64,000 bases of DNA from Solen grandis. Lineage: Eukaryota > Mollusca > Bivalvia > Adapedonta > Solenidae. The DNA lies in NCBI GenBank assembly GCA_021229015.1, contig CM037784.1:62819364-62883363 (forward strand), in the 5' to 3' direction. The first letter of the stretch is position 1; every line of letters begins with the position of its first letter. The translations under genes were made by a program, and so were the position numbers. Shown here in pieces: positions 49,811 to 62,329 of this stretch. The notes beneath the pieces are model-generated. The model was not told where the DNA came from and made no database searches. It worked only from the letters and a program-made list of their open reading frames with translations.

Positions 49811-50000
49811 GCATGCCTTTATTGTAGAAGATGTTGAGGTTGACTTACATACGTTTATTGTAGAAGATGTCGAGGTTGACTTACATGCCTTTATTGTAGA
49901 AGATGTCGAGACTGACATACATGCGTTTTTTGTAGAAGATGTCAAGGCTGACTTACATGTGTTTATTGTAAAAGATGTCAAGGCTGACTTACATGCGTTT
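49811..50000. repeat. 36-bp minisatellite running into the assembly gap
   Basis: At least five units of tttattgtagaagatgtcga + ggttgacttacatgcg are seen before the N run. Units differ mainly at non-synonymous positions in the open plus-strand frame (VEDVEVDL, VEDVKADL), which argues against selection for a protein. The array length is unknown because the gap cuts it. Confidence 0.85.
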
Positions 50001-50100
50001 NNNNNNNNNNNNNNNNNNNNNNNNNNNNNNNNNNNNNNNNNNNNNNNNNNNNNNNNNNNNNNNNNNNNNNNNNNNNNNNNNNNNNNNNNNNNNNNNNNNN
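50001..50100. other. assembly gap (100 N)
   Basis: Exactly 100 N, the conventional length for a gap of unknown size. The left edge is inside the 36-bp minisatellite and the right edge is unique sequence. Confidence 0.99.
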
Positions 50101-50482
50101 CTTGAATATTTGGCATGTATGTTTGTTTCAATTTCATTGAGTTGTGCTCTCTTGCATTTTTTTTTTAACTTTTTTTTGACTGCCCTAAGCTATTATTGGT
50201 CAGATTTTTATGCTGACATAAGCATCTATAAGTAACAACATCCATTTTTTTTTTATGCGATTTTATTTTCACCCCTTAAGACTGTTCTTGACATCATATA
50301 AAGTGATATTTCTTGTTTGTTTATAAGGGTTATCTACCTATAAAGATTGTCATATGTTTTCTATTTAGCAGACGTGTATTTCCATTATTATTGAAGTATA
50401 GCCTGCAGTGATGCATACTTTTGGGAAGTTTTGTTTAGTCACGTGGTTATTACTTCATGGATGTTAAAGTTAAAATAATTTA

Positions 50483-50485
50483 ATT

Positions 50486-50532
<47 letters not shown>

Positions 50533-50591
50533 ATGTTATATATATTATATATTATATATATATATTTATATATATATATATATATATATAT
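50483..50591. repeat. AT-rich simple repeat
   Basis: Imperfect (AT)n with inversions of phase (tatatattatatatatat) over about 110 bp. A similar shorter tract is at 62002-62042. Confidence 0.9.
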
Positions 50592-50626
50592 TCTTGATAA
50601 TATGGGGTGTTGGTACAAACCTAATT

Positions 50627-51692
50627 AAGTGGCGCAAATATTAAACCAATATATGTGGTTATATATTAACTATATATACGCCACATAAATAGGTTTTATA
50701 AAGTATTACATTTTAAACGTTTAGTTAAGAAGTAATGCTCAAATAATAAAAAAAAAAAACTATATCTTTCTAATGTAGAATTACATTTGAATGATGTTAT
50801 ATTCTTGCAATGTCAACACAGTAATGAATATATTGCGAGATGTTAACCAAAAATATGCAATACATTTTGTATCTAGTTTTAATCCTAAATTTATGCAAAA
50901 ACATAAGACAATACAATGTACACGATTTCTTTTTCTTCAATATTGCTGAAATGAATAATGATGCAAGCTCAATATTGCACTCAGTGATTTACATTTGTGA
51001 TAAATATTACTAACAAATATTTATTTGAAAATGTTGGGCATATATATATTTTCTGCGAATATATATCTTTCGCCCCGCAATTCGGTAAATGCGTTGTGTG
51101 ATTTCTTGCTTAATTTATAGGTTATGTTTGATTTTGATCAGAAATATAGGTTAAATCCAAGGTCAGATATAAACAAGTGTCCTCCATAGATTTTAATAAA
51201 TGACATTTATGCAACAGTATTTATTTTCATGTTCTCTCATATTGTGACTATGAACGCTTTCTTTTGTTACACGCTGATAGACTTGTTTTTTCAAAGACGG
51301 CGCAAACTGATACTCAATTAAATGAATATCCTTTGAGACAGATGCAGGTTTAGCAGATGACCACGCTTCACCAGAAGCAATCATAAATGACAAAGTTAAT
51401 GTCCAAAAATCGAGAAACTTATTAAACAGCAGTTGACAATACCATTCAAAAAGTATTATATATCAGCTCACCTGCATTTATCCAAATTTCATTCAACTTT
51501 AAAACAAACTTAACAACACACACTAAACATTAAATTGTGGAAAATTTAATTCTTTTCAAGGATCTTTATGATGAGCGATATAATGCTGTCTTGCAATATC
51601 GCACAAAACCAAAATAAGTGGTGGGGTCATATCAACCAATATATGTGGTGGTATATATATGTGAAAATATATACGCCACACAAATAGGTCCG
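50627..51692. repeat. pair of direct ~75-bp quasi-palindromic repeats about 990 bp apart
   Basis: Copies at about 50627-50699 and 51617-51692 share aagtgg, aaccaatatatgtggt and atatatacgccaca + aataggt. Each is itself nearly palindromic (gtggt-tatatat ... atatata-cgccac). Between them lies AT-rich unique sequence with one 66-residue open frame on the minus strand (51193-51393) of no recognised family. Confidence 0.5.
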
Positions 51693-53892
51693 CATTTCGA
51701 AAAGGCAAGGCTCTATTGCGAATCCAAGATTTGAACCATTGACGTCAAATTTCAAATACATATAACATCGCTTCCGATGAGTTAGAAAGCTGATATTTGG
51801 GTTGAATATTAGTCTTCATAGTTCTTTTCAGTCTGTGAGAAAATGAAGTCATTTGACGTCTAAGGTCAAAAAGCCTTAACCTTATATGTTGCAAAGGTCC
51901 CAGGGCCATGAAATTTTATGGCATATTTCTTAGATACTGGAATTTCAATTCCAATGATTATCTTAAGCCTATAGAACCTAGTTTCTAAAAATTTTCGTTC
52001 AATATGTAGGGACCAAAAACAAAGGACTTGGTAAAAACGATTATTCAGAAATTCTTATTTTCCATGTAAACTTTCTTAAATGTCCTTTTTCAAAAACCTA
52101 GGTTACCCTTAGAAGTGTTTTACAATTTCTTTTTATTACTTTTGCTTTATGTTTTGTATCTTTCACGACTTTTGAGGTATAGAAGGCCAAACCTCAACAA
52201 AACGGCGAAAAAGGTGTAATTAATGGGGCGATCATCAAAATATGCAGAGAGAGTAAAGATTTTTTTTTTATTCTACCGATCATCTTGTGAATGAGCTGCT
52301 TTAACTTTGGTATCTTTGTTCTTTTTTTATCCAAGGTCTTAATAACTGCAGGATTTGTTGTTCTCTTATACAAAAAAGCCCCTAAACCATTCATCTGCTA
52401 TTAACCTCTTATTTAAATTAAGGAAGTGATTTTTTTTTTGTATGAATGAACTGTATTTTCAAAACAGAAGCTGGCTAACTCAGGTTTTTTTTGATTTTGT
52501 CCTGCCTTTTAATATCGAACGTTTTTTTTTTGTTACTCGATTTTCTTCTTACTTACGCCAATTAAAAAGAAAATGTTTATTTTACCTTTACAGAAACACG
52601 TTTGATAATAGTTGTAATGATAACACTGTCATTTTGATATGTTTTTTATATCCCTATGAGGCCAAAAATGGTACCTTGAAATTTACATTGAGTCAAATCC
52701 ACGAACCATGGTAACATTCTTTAGTCCTGATTTGTAGTCCCCTGTCAAGCGTGAAGCTTTAGTTTTTTCTTCACTGAAAATTATATGTAGTGTACATCTG
52801 TCTAACTCCGGGTCGTTGAATCTTTGTTCATGCCTCGATGTTTTCAAGGCCCGACATATAAATGTAACCTTGGAAAAATACGTCTCATGCATTTATTTCG
52901 GGCAACCAATAACGTTTAATTTTCTTTCATCATACTGCTAGATTTCACATAGAAGCCCTTATCCGAAAAACATGAATATCTGCTAAGTTTGATGATGTTT
53001 ATCTCTTGAGATTTTCAGGACATTTAGCACATTGTAAGCTCGGCATTCGTGCATGTTAAATTTCTCCAGCATTAGCTATTTTAAGGATTATTGCTTTAAT
53101 ATCCAAGACTTCATGATTACAGGACCTAAAACAAAATTCTCTTTGCAGCTACATCACTTCAATCTTAGTATGTTTTAAAATTCTGAAAAAAATCATAAGG
53201 ATTAACTTCAATGTCATGAAAACTAGATCGTTTAATTTCGTTAAAAGTCCGCATTTAGTTTTTTTGCCATAACCCAACCGATTCAAACCCCGATCTCTCA
53301 AAAAACTAAATACCTTCTGAAAAGGTCTATAAAAAACTTAACAAATTATTACCCATAGTGTGCGATAGCAATATTTATCGTTTTTGAGGATATTTTAAAA
53401 TATCGTTTATGAGATATTTACGGCCGTAAAAAAACGATAATAACATATGACCTTGACCTTTTCGATTTAAAAAAACAAACAAACCCGGAAGTTACTTTAT
53501 ACATGCTGCACTTTCAGTGAAAATTTTATGCAAATCGGCCAAAAATAAATCCTGCAGGGCCTAATACCGCTTAATTTGATACAAATTGCTTATTACAGTC
53601 TGACGTCAATGACGTCGCACTACGTCCAGATGTCCAGATACTAGAAATACTATATTTTATATAATATATATAGAGAGAGAGAGAGAGAGGATTGTGACAG
53701 TTGTAGACTGATCTCTTTTACTAACTGAACGTTATGTAATAAATATACACTTAAAAACAGTAACACTAACGTCTCTATATTTGCTCGTCTATATTTGTCT
53801 AGGAGTTATCTGTCCTCTTCAAAATAATAAGGAAAATCAGGATAGATAACTATGAGTCATGCCAGGTGAACTCACACCCGGGGTGGATTAAA

Positions 53893-53895
53893 CAC

Positions 53896-53936
<41 letters not shown>
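53893..53936. repeat. (AC)n microsatellite
   Basis: About 21 AC dinucleotides. A short (AG)n tract lies nearby at 53670-53689. Confidence 0.95.
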
Positions 53937-53937
<1 letters not shown>

Positions 53938-54369
53938 GATTTTTTTTTATAAACTTTCTTTATCATTGTCATAAACATGTGTATGAAAATTTTTAATTGA
54001 TCCTATGAAACATATTTAAATACGGGACGTAGATCTACGATGAAAATAAAAATGGTGGAAGAGAAAAGCAACTATAATATCATCTAAAGAATCCCTCACC
54101 CTGAATTTAACCATCTTCGTTATTCAAAAATAATTCAGAGTAAGTGTACAGTAGTTTACAATTACAATCTACAGTATAAGCTTTGTTAGCCTTAATATAA
54201 CCTCGCCTTTGAGTAGATGAAAAGATGCAATGATATCATGAGGTAGAGGTCCTCTGTACCATATTACTTAGTCACAAATATACATCATTTTGTGATCTGA
54301 TTAGAGCAGATGTATTTAAAATAAATTCAATACTTCTGCAACCTGATTTAATTCCGTTTTCATCTGATT

Positions 54370-54523
54370 TTACTTACACAGTGGACAGGTATTAGCAATG
54401 TTATAATTTAGACACAACAATCGGGTATCTCCGATGGTGCACCGCATCTCGAACTTACACAGGGGTACTCTGCATGTACCAGGAAAGGTCCAGTCTTTCT
54501 TATTATTTGTTACAGTGAATATT
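54370..54523 (-). CDS. candidate terminal exon of a cysteine-rich protein (unrecognised)
   Basis: On the minus strand, after a pyrimidine-rich stretch ending gtatgttttaaag (3' splice-like, exon from 54523), an open frame runs to TAA at 54370-54372. It contains DWTFPGTCRVPLCKFEMRC, then TIGDTRLLC and NTCPLCK before the stop. Six cysteines are spaced C-x4-C-x5-C-x8-C-x8-C-x2-C, which looks like a disulfide-rich extracellular module, perhaps distantly von Willebrand C-like. No start codon or signal peptide belongs to this exon, so upstream exons would be needed; a possible one at 55071-55183 (HNIGETIHPNAEC) does not join in frame directly. It could be chance. Confidence 0.3.
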
Positions 54524-57500
54524 CTTTAAAACATACAAAGGACAGTACGGAAACAAGTAGAAGGTAAAAATGTTTTTGAATATCATATATTGCGATGTAT
54601 TCCGGCAAAACAAGTCATATATACAAACTGTAAGCTAAATTGTATCCTAACGTTATATCATATAACAACATGAATACGTATGTAAGTACAACAATGTTTT
54701 GTTGTTGTATATCAATAAACATCAACCTGTTTATTTTTCGTCATATCTTTCGATTTTTTTTAGCTGTTATGTTGAAATATACCTCTGGAGCATTTGGCTG
54801 ACGTTTGCATTGGTGTCTCGGTGGGAAAAACACATTTGAACATCGAATTCATAGGATGGATTGGAAAATTCAAGAAAAAATTTTATTTCACAATGAGCTT
54901 TCTATGTCCTGTCTAAATAAATCCAGAAACCCCGATAATTTATCTTCAAATGGCGCCCTAGTCGTATTATCATATGGGACGCAATGTTAAATACATATAG
55001 GTACGAAGTATTAATGGTACGCATTGCATCCGGAAGTATTAATTTACCTTATTCCCAAATGTTCTTTTACCAAAATCCGAAGCATTCGGCATTGGGATGG
55101 ATGGTTTCACCTATGTTATGCTTAGTAAATGTTGAAATGGGAACAGCAACTATATATAGAATTTCGTTGCACATGGTGAAGGCCTGCGTGGTCAAACAAA
55201 TTTGGTTTCAGGGTTGAGAACTATGATCGGGATAATTGTTTGTTTGTTCGGATGTGTTAAGAAGTATATACACATGCTACAGTGTACACGATAATAGCAA
55301 CGGAAATCAACAACGGTCGCTTCAAAAAAAGTTGCTTTTGTGAATAATCGTAAGTGCTGGGACTTGGTTTATGTGGTCGCTGGTTCGCATAATAAAAAAA
55401 GTCGCTTAAATGGGATAAATTGATGTAGTAAATACGTTCGGGCGGGATTTATAACGGTCGTTTAATTAAAAAAGTCGATTAAATACAGGTGGTCGCATGT
55501 CGATGTTGACTGTATTAGATTTAAAAAAATTCGGTAATTAATGGATTTTTTAAAGTTACCCATCGTTATCTTACACTAAACAGGAATAATAGAGACAAAA
55601 TCATTCATATCTAATGGGCCATTTATCTGTATTTTACTAATCTTATTGTTATACAACTGTACTGTCTCAAAAAGTCTTTTGTTACAGGATAAAACATGAA
55701 CGGAAGTTTTTCATATCGTAGTCTGCTTGGCCTCTAGTTTGTTAGGTCTGCACTTTATCTCCACCCAAGATATAAAGGTAAAACGTGTATTTGTTTCCAT
55801 ATTTAGCCTTGAGCAAAGTCTTGTAAACTTGAAAAATAAATGAATAAGTGTTGTATTCTTTTTTTCAGATACTAAACGAAAATAGTATACTAAATGTAAA
55901 ATTATCATATTGATTATACAATCATAAGAAGTTTATCGCAGGTCTTATTTGCCTCTTTTAAGTATTTTCATAAATTCCAAAACAACAAAAAAAAATTAAA
56001 AAAAAAATAAATTATAAAAGAGGCTGTCGGTGAGGTTGAGTTGTATCTTTTTTGTTTTCCCTGATGATAAATGCGATTTAGATTAAGTGCTGACCTTTTC
56101 TTTTGTACTCGTATTAGGGTTGAATTAAAATTTTAGGAATAAGCAACATTTTTAAAATTGCTTTTAATATATTGTTATTATCTTTAACATTCAAGTATAA
56201 GAAGAAATGAGAGAGAGAGATCTTACACATATCACAATACCAGTGTCAACTTCCTTTGTCGATATATATATATGTTAGGATGTTCTTAATTTAGTTTGTG
56301 CTCTTTATAAATAAACCGTACTCTATTAGATGGAGAACTAAATATAAAAAAAAACTAATGTTGAAAATATTCATAGAGGATATATGTATTTGTTCAAATT
56401 TCTTTTGCCTTGCTTTAATAAAGAGATCCCTAACCCTAGGTTTGATATAATTCATCACCAGCTTCACTTGGGGCAAGCTATATATTTCATAAAATCCTGA
56501 TTTTGTAGAATTAATTTGACATTTTTAAACTAATTTGTTTTATATGGATGTTTATTATCATTATTATATTAATAACAATTAAAATATCTCCTACTTTATT
56601 ACATTTTACCAAACTTTAATCCAATATACCGTTGAAATACAAAATGTGTCAATTTACTATATTTCTCTATACATCAAAATGGTTTTTTGTCAGGCCCGTT
56701 TACACCTAAGTTTTGTTTGCAAAAAAATAAGTTTATTGTCACTATTTTCTTAAGCAACCCGGGTTATGTTTCGCTTTATCCATCATTTTGTAAACTAATT
56801 TAACTTTTATTGCATAGAGGATTGTGTAAAATTCAGTCGATACCAAGGATTGCTTAAATCCGTTTTGTCCAAACTGTGACACTTGCTCGATTAACGATGT
56901 CTTTATTGCTACAGTGGTTGGGAAAATGTCCACTTTTTCACTTAGCAAATACGGTCATATATCTTTAAGATAAGTAATCGTAATTTTTATATCTCTGAGT
57001 TTAAAATTGTTTTAAGTGCTGACCACTAGGTGCAAGAAAAATCCATTAAAAAAGCAACTTAAGTAAAGGTCATTCTGAAGCAGGTAACATTTTTTTAAAT
57101 CTAAGAAATTTTTCTTTTTCAATTGTATTTCCATGTGTGTCGTGGGTGTGTGTGTGTGTGTGTGATTTTAATATAGATCTTGGAATTAAATGTATTTACA
57201 GTGAAGTTTCATCTAACACAATAGTTGTAGAATATTAAAACTTCTAAGTATTATGTTAGGACCATACAGCTGCATAATACAGCACAAGGTTAGCTTCATT
57301 ATTACCTTGTCAGTACCTTCTGTGTCCATTTATCACGAAATACTTCTTATGTTCATTATACACAGAAACAGAAAATGTCCTTTTGAATACTCCTAAAGTA
57401 AATAAAAAAAATATTTTATGCATTAAAATTATATAACACTAATTCAGTACCATTAATAACATGTTAGGCTACCATGTAGAAAATATCTATATACATATTC

Positions 57501-57697
57501 TCCGCTTGGAACGCATGCCGTAAGTTATTTTTAGCAAAAGGTCTATTAAGGATGCGCTATGTACATGTTTACAAAATATCGGACAATTTTTTTGCCGAAA
57601 AAAGAGATATTCATTGATTTTAGTCTCTTGTAATTGTTAGCCCATATCCATCACGTATGACCTAACATCATTCGGGTTTTCATGGTGATTTATTTTT

Positions 57698-58770
57698 AGC
57701 TCACTTGAGCCCAACGTGCTCAAGGTGAGCTATGTTAGATCGCCTTTTGTCGGCCGTCGTCGGCCGTGCGTGCGTGCGGTCGGCGTCCAACAAATTTCCC
57801 AAAACAACATCTCCCTAAACCGCGAAGGATTTGACCCAGACTTCACGGAAACATCCTTATAAGTGCCCTCTATCAAAGTTATTCAAATTATTTGATTGGT
57901 TTGAAAAAGTAGGTCACAGGAGCTAAAATACATTTTAAAAATGCAAACTTTGATTTTGTTTCTGCAAAAACCTGCAAGGTCTAGAGCTTAGATATTTGGT
58001 GTGTGCCTTGTCTAGTGAACCTCTACCAAGATTATTCAAATCATGGCACTGGGGTCAAAATTGATCCCGCCAGGGTCACTTGGTTTTACAAAGCTTATAT
58101 AGGAAAAAATGTAAGAATAATCTTCTTCTCAGAAAACCACAAGGCCAATTGGAGTTTAGTATTTGGTGTGTAAGCATTGTCTACGTGGGATCTTTCAAGT
58201 TTGTTCAAGAAATTTGAAGAACTCGGCATGAATGATCCTTGGGTGTACCTCCACACAACATGCTAAAATTACTTAATCCATGCAGAACTCTGGTTGCCTA
58301 TGGGCAACAACACCATTTTTATTTTAAAATCTTTAACAAATCATCTTCCTGAAACTGGTGTCAGAATTTAATGTCCTTGGTACCAATGATCGTTCATTAG
58401 TACTCATCAAATTTGCTAAAATGAAGTTGATCCCTTAAAAAATGTGCCCTGGGTTGGCCAATTTCCTTATATACTCTATATAGAAATTACAAATAATCAT
58501 CAATAGTCAGATTAATTTTTTTGCAAAAATAGTCACCAAAATTTTCATTACACTATTTCTTTACCCCCCCCGGGGTTGGCCAATTTCCTTATCAACTTAG
58601 AAAAGTTCAAAAATCATTTTCTCTGAAACAATGGATAGAATTTAAATTTCTTTTTGTAAAATAGTCACCAAAATTTTACTCTACACTATATGCTAAAAAA
58701 TGAAATACGTTGATCCCTTGAAAATGTGGCCCCAAACATACAGTTTAAGTATTCTTTTCGTTTCCCAAGG
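57698..58770 (+). mobile_element. agctcac-hairpin repeat element
   Basis: The element begins with the inverted pair AGCTCACTTGAGC / GCTCAAGGTGAGCT (57698-57731), then TAGATCGCC and a GTCGGCCGTCG/GTGCGTGCG stretch. Its body includes ctctaccaagattattcaaat and GGGTTGGCCAATTTCCTTAT twice (58452 and 58572). I recognise this start from repeats common in bivalve genomes. The right boundary is uncertain. Confidence 0.55.
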
Positions 58771-58848
58771 GATATAAAAACCTTAAAATACTTAAAACCT
58801 TAAACTGGTAATAAATACTGAATATTAAATAACTCCCCTTTCATTTAT

Positions 58849-60390
58849 ACGCGCCGGAGGCGCGTCGTTATATTGGCGTCATCTTCTCCGTCTGTCCGTT
58901 CGTACGTCCGTCTTCCAATATTGGAACGCAACCTCTCCTACATTTCTGAATGCAATTCTATACAAAACTTGGGTCAAATGTCATTACTATAATGGGAGAT
59001 GTGCTGAAGTGGCGATTATTTGACCATTGATTTTTACAAGCTTTTGTCCCATGCAACTTAGTTCTGAGCAGCTAGATATTGCAGCCTTCTTTAACGCAAC
59101 TCCTCTCCTATACTGACATGCACATTTAAAACTTGGTCAAAGACAATACTAAAAATGGGTAGATGTGCATGAAGTGGCAATTTTCCGGTCCTTTGATTTT
59201 TACAAGATTTGTGTCCTTGAAACTTAGTCTCTGTAGCTGAATGATATTGCAGCTTGTGAAACCCACCCCCCCCCCCCCCCCCCCCAGCAACTCCCCTACA
59301 TTTTTGAATGAATCCTTCAAACTTGGTCAATGTCATTACTATAATGGGTAGATGTGCATGAAGTCGGCAAATTTCCGGTCCGTTGATTTTTACAAGATTT
59401 GTGTCCATGAAACCTTACTATTCTGTAAGCTGATTGTTATTGCAGCCTTGTGACGGCAACTCCTCTACATTTCTGAATGAATCTTTCAAAAACTGGCCAA
59501 TGTCACTACTATAATGGGTGGATGGCATGATGTGGCTATTTTCCCAGTCCTTGATTTTTACAAGATGTGTGTCCCTTAAACTTAGTCTCTGTATGCTGAT
59601 AGACATTTGCCAGCATTGTGAACGCAAAACTCCTCCTACATTTCTGAATGAATTCTTTTCAAAAACTTGGTCAATGTCATTACTCTTAATGGGTAGATGT
59701 GCATGAAGTGGCAATTTTCCGGTCCGTTGATTTTTACAATATTTGTGTCCTTGAAACTTAGTCTCTGTAGCTGATTGATATTGCAGATTGTGAACCGCAA
59801 ACTCCTCCTATCATTTCAGAATGAATCTTTCAAAACTTGGTCAATGTAATTACTATAATAGGTAGATGTGCATGAAGTGGCAATTTTCCGGTTCATTACT
59901 TTTGCAAGATTTTTGTCCCTTGAAAACGTAGTCTCTTAGGCTGATTGATATTTATCGCTTTGTGAATGCAATTTATGTAGGTTTCTGACCTCATCTTTCA
60001 AAACTAGGGCAATGTCATTTACTATACCAGTAGATATGTACAAAGCAGGGGATTTTGATGTCATCAATATTTGCATATAGTTTGCTTTCCTAAACATTGT
60101 CTTTTTTTTAAACACAATTCAAGTTTTAAACAGGTAAAGTGCATTAAGCAGGGATTTTCTGGTACAGTGATTTTTGCACGAGTTATGTGCGAGAAAGAAA
60201 AAGGGGATTCAAATTGATACTGCAATTTGACCTATTGTTCATATTGGAAGCATTTTTAGGGTTCAATCTCTGTCACTAAATTCATGGTCTTACAGAACTT
60301 CATTATGAGCTTATGCTTACAGAAATGTTAAAAGCAATAATTAAAAAGACCCCTCTTGGTCTTTATATTTTGTGGCGGCGTATATTGTGG
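58849..60390 (+). mobile_element. tandem-core element with GC-rich terminal hairpin
   Basis: The left end ACGCGCCGGAGGCGCGTCG is a perfect short hairpin, followed by CTCCGTCTGTCCGTTCGTAC. About seven degenerate direct units of roughly 165-190 bp follow, each with cttggtcaatgtcattacta, gtagatgtgcatgaagtgg, tccggtccgttgattttta and cttagtctctgtagctgat. The right end CTTTATATTTTGTGGCGGCG + tata partly inverts the left. A poly-C tract interrupts one unit at about 59263-59285. Confidence 0.6.
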
Positions 60391-62084
60391 CATACTGGCA
60401 CTCTACTGTTGAATATTTGTCGTAAATTGTTATCACGGAAATTGTTTCAAGTGTTTGATTTAATTAATACATCGTATTAAATTCTCTTAATACATTGTAA
60501 ATAAAAGCGATCAGAATATTATTTAGATGTTTTTTTTTGTTGATGTTTGTTTGTTTTTATTAACTTTAAACCAAGTCCACAAGATACAAAGTTTTTGATA
60601 GGGAATATTATAGATTATCGTATTGCATCTTTATATCATTGTTGAATGATGTAATTGGTAATCTACGTTTTGAAGTACTTTATTCCTTAACTGACACATA
60701 GCTTTGGTCCTGTATTGTCCTTTGTCATGGTTTTGATCACTGAAAAGATTGTCCTGCAGTCTTGTCTAGATTTGTTTTATATCTGAATTATAATCAAGGT
60801 AACTGAATTGTCTAATTAAGTGTGATAACTCTGAGTGAGCGTTTTAGGGCATGAATTTATGCACCAAAGGATTTTTTTTCAATTTGGGAAATGAAGGTAT
60901 ATTACGTATAGAAATGTAATGTGCTTCCATTACTGACCCTATCTTTCAATAACATTTTCCAGCTTTTTTCTCTAACGGACAATTTCTACATGGAAAAATC
61001 GCGATGAATTGACAAATTTGCCTGCAATTTAACCATGATGAAGCTTTCCAAAAATGTCAGCGATTTGAATTTAGTGTCTCGATGACATGTTGGAAACGTC
61101 TTGACTGGGCAACACATCGCCACCTCCAGATATTCAAGGGTTTCGTTATAGTGACAGGGGCAGACAACTCTTCATTATAATGGATACATGCTTTAATTCA
61201 AATCTTCAACCTCGTGGTATGCCTGCAGTTCCAAAGTGAAGCTGGTGTCTTTGACCTCGGTCTTTGCGCCAGATACGAAACAGTATTATGTTATTAAACT
61301 GTCTTGCCTCTGAGAAAAAAAAGGTGTTGCCTTTTGTTTTTAAAATGGTTGTCCGTAGCATATTTGTGTTCATATTTTAGATGAGTGATGAATGAGCTAT
61401 TGATGCATGTATTACTGACTATAAAACAATGTTGTTGCACAACAGTTTTCGGTTATTGCCATAGTGCGATGTTGTGAGCAGGATAACTTTCTTCAAACGG
61501 GAAACGGAATAAGTCAGCGGGGGCTATTCGTCGAGGATTTACCATAGACTACTTAATTTGAAATATATCAATGACTTGAAGAACAATGTTGTTGGCGAAA
61601 ATATACTCTGGAACGGTCTTTTCCTTGTTATTCTTATTGCTATTGGTTAAAAATGGTCCTAATTATGATTAGCAGAACTAATATTTAGTACATGAAGACG
61701 ATATCGTTGCAAACAATTTTTTTTTGGAAACGGCCCTGTTGGTACAGAATTGTTTGTCTTTGTTGATATATGTTGTGCGCAGCATTAAGTGTCCTCATTA
61801 CGTATGGTAGTCTGAGGATAGTTGGTACATGTATAAATGACTTGAATGAGATGTGTCGCGAAAAATATTATCGGAAACAGTCGTATTTTGAAGTTATTGG
61901 GCCCTCTAGGATTAAAAATGCTCCTAACTACGCCATTGATAAGTCCAGTCTTTCATTTAGTTAATGGAAGACATTAGTTTTCGCTTCTTTCCTCCTTGAT
62001 TATATATATATATATATATCATATATATATTATATATATATTTGTTTGAATCAATGTTCTAGTAAAATGTGTGTGTTTGATGGG
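60391..62084. other. unrecognised stretch between tandem-core element and satellite
   Basis: No gene or known repeat identified. A short AT repeat lies at 62002. The 64-residue plus frame at 61770 (no recognised family) is not supported. Confidence 0.45.
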
Positions 62085-62290
62085 TTTTGACGTCATTGAT
62101 TCAGACTATATCTACTTAAGACAGATAAGCGTGGTCACACTTGCAATATCACAGTTGCATGATACCACTCCTAATCACATTATCCCGGCACGGGGCATCA
62201 ACCCTTGATATATCATGAAAGCATGCTATGCACCAGGTAGGATCTACAAATACCAATTAAACTACCAAAGCTTCGATTCTCCCACTCGAG
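62085..62290 (-). mobile_element. SINE-like fragment next to the terminal satellite
   Basis: The fragment contains ctacttaagacagataagcg, acttgcaatatcacagttgc and cctaatcacattatcccggc, plus a B-box-like cattgggg/ggcatcaacccttgatat region. It resembles the family of the 11.2-kb copy and ends where the satellite begins. Confidence 0.45.
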
Positions 62291-62329
62291 GCGGACATGC
62301 TAATCCGGAAAGTCGCTGACGTAAAAAGT

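Larger units (their letters stand above)
51693..57697. other. largely unrecognised AT-rich region
   Basis: It holds the candidate cysteine-rich exon at 54370, microsatellites at 53670 and 53893, a GTGTG tract at 57145, and repeated ggtcgcttcaaaaaaagt / agtcgcttaaatg / ggtcgtttaattaaaaaagt motifs at 55314-55490. No protein family was recognised in any frame. Confidence 0.45.

Noticed and set aside
51193..51393. 66-residue minus-strand frame with a signal-peptide-like start (LTLSFMIASGEAWSSA)
   Set aside because: No ATG precedes the hydrophobic part, only one internal ATG exists, the remainder matches no family, and splice sites are not convincing.
55071..55183. Possible exon (HNIGETIHPNAECFGF) upstream of the cysteine-rich candidate
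   Set aside because: It has a plausible acceptor but a weak donor, and joining it directly to the 54523 exon creates a stop codon; kept only as a remark.
59091..59714. Open frames on the minus strand with repeated HAHLPI...FDQV-like segments
   Set aside because: They are translations of the tandem core of the 58.8-kb element and break between units.
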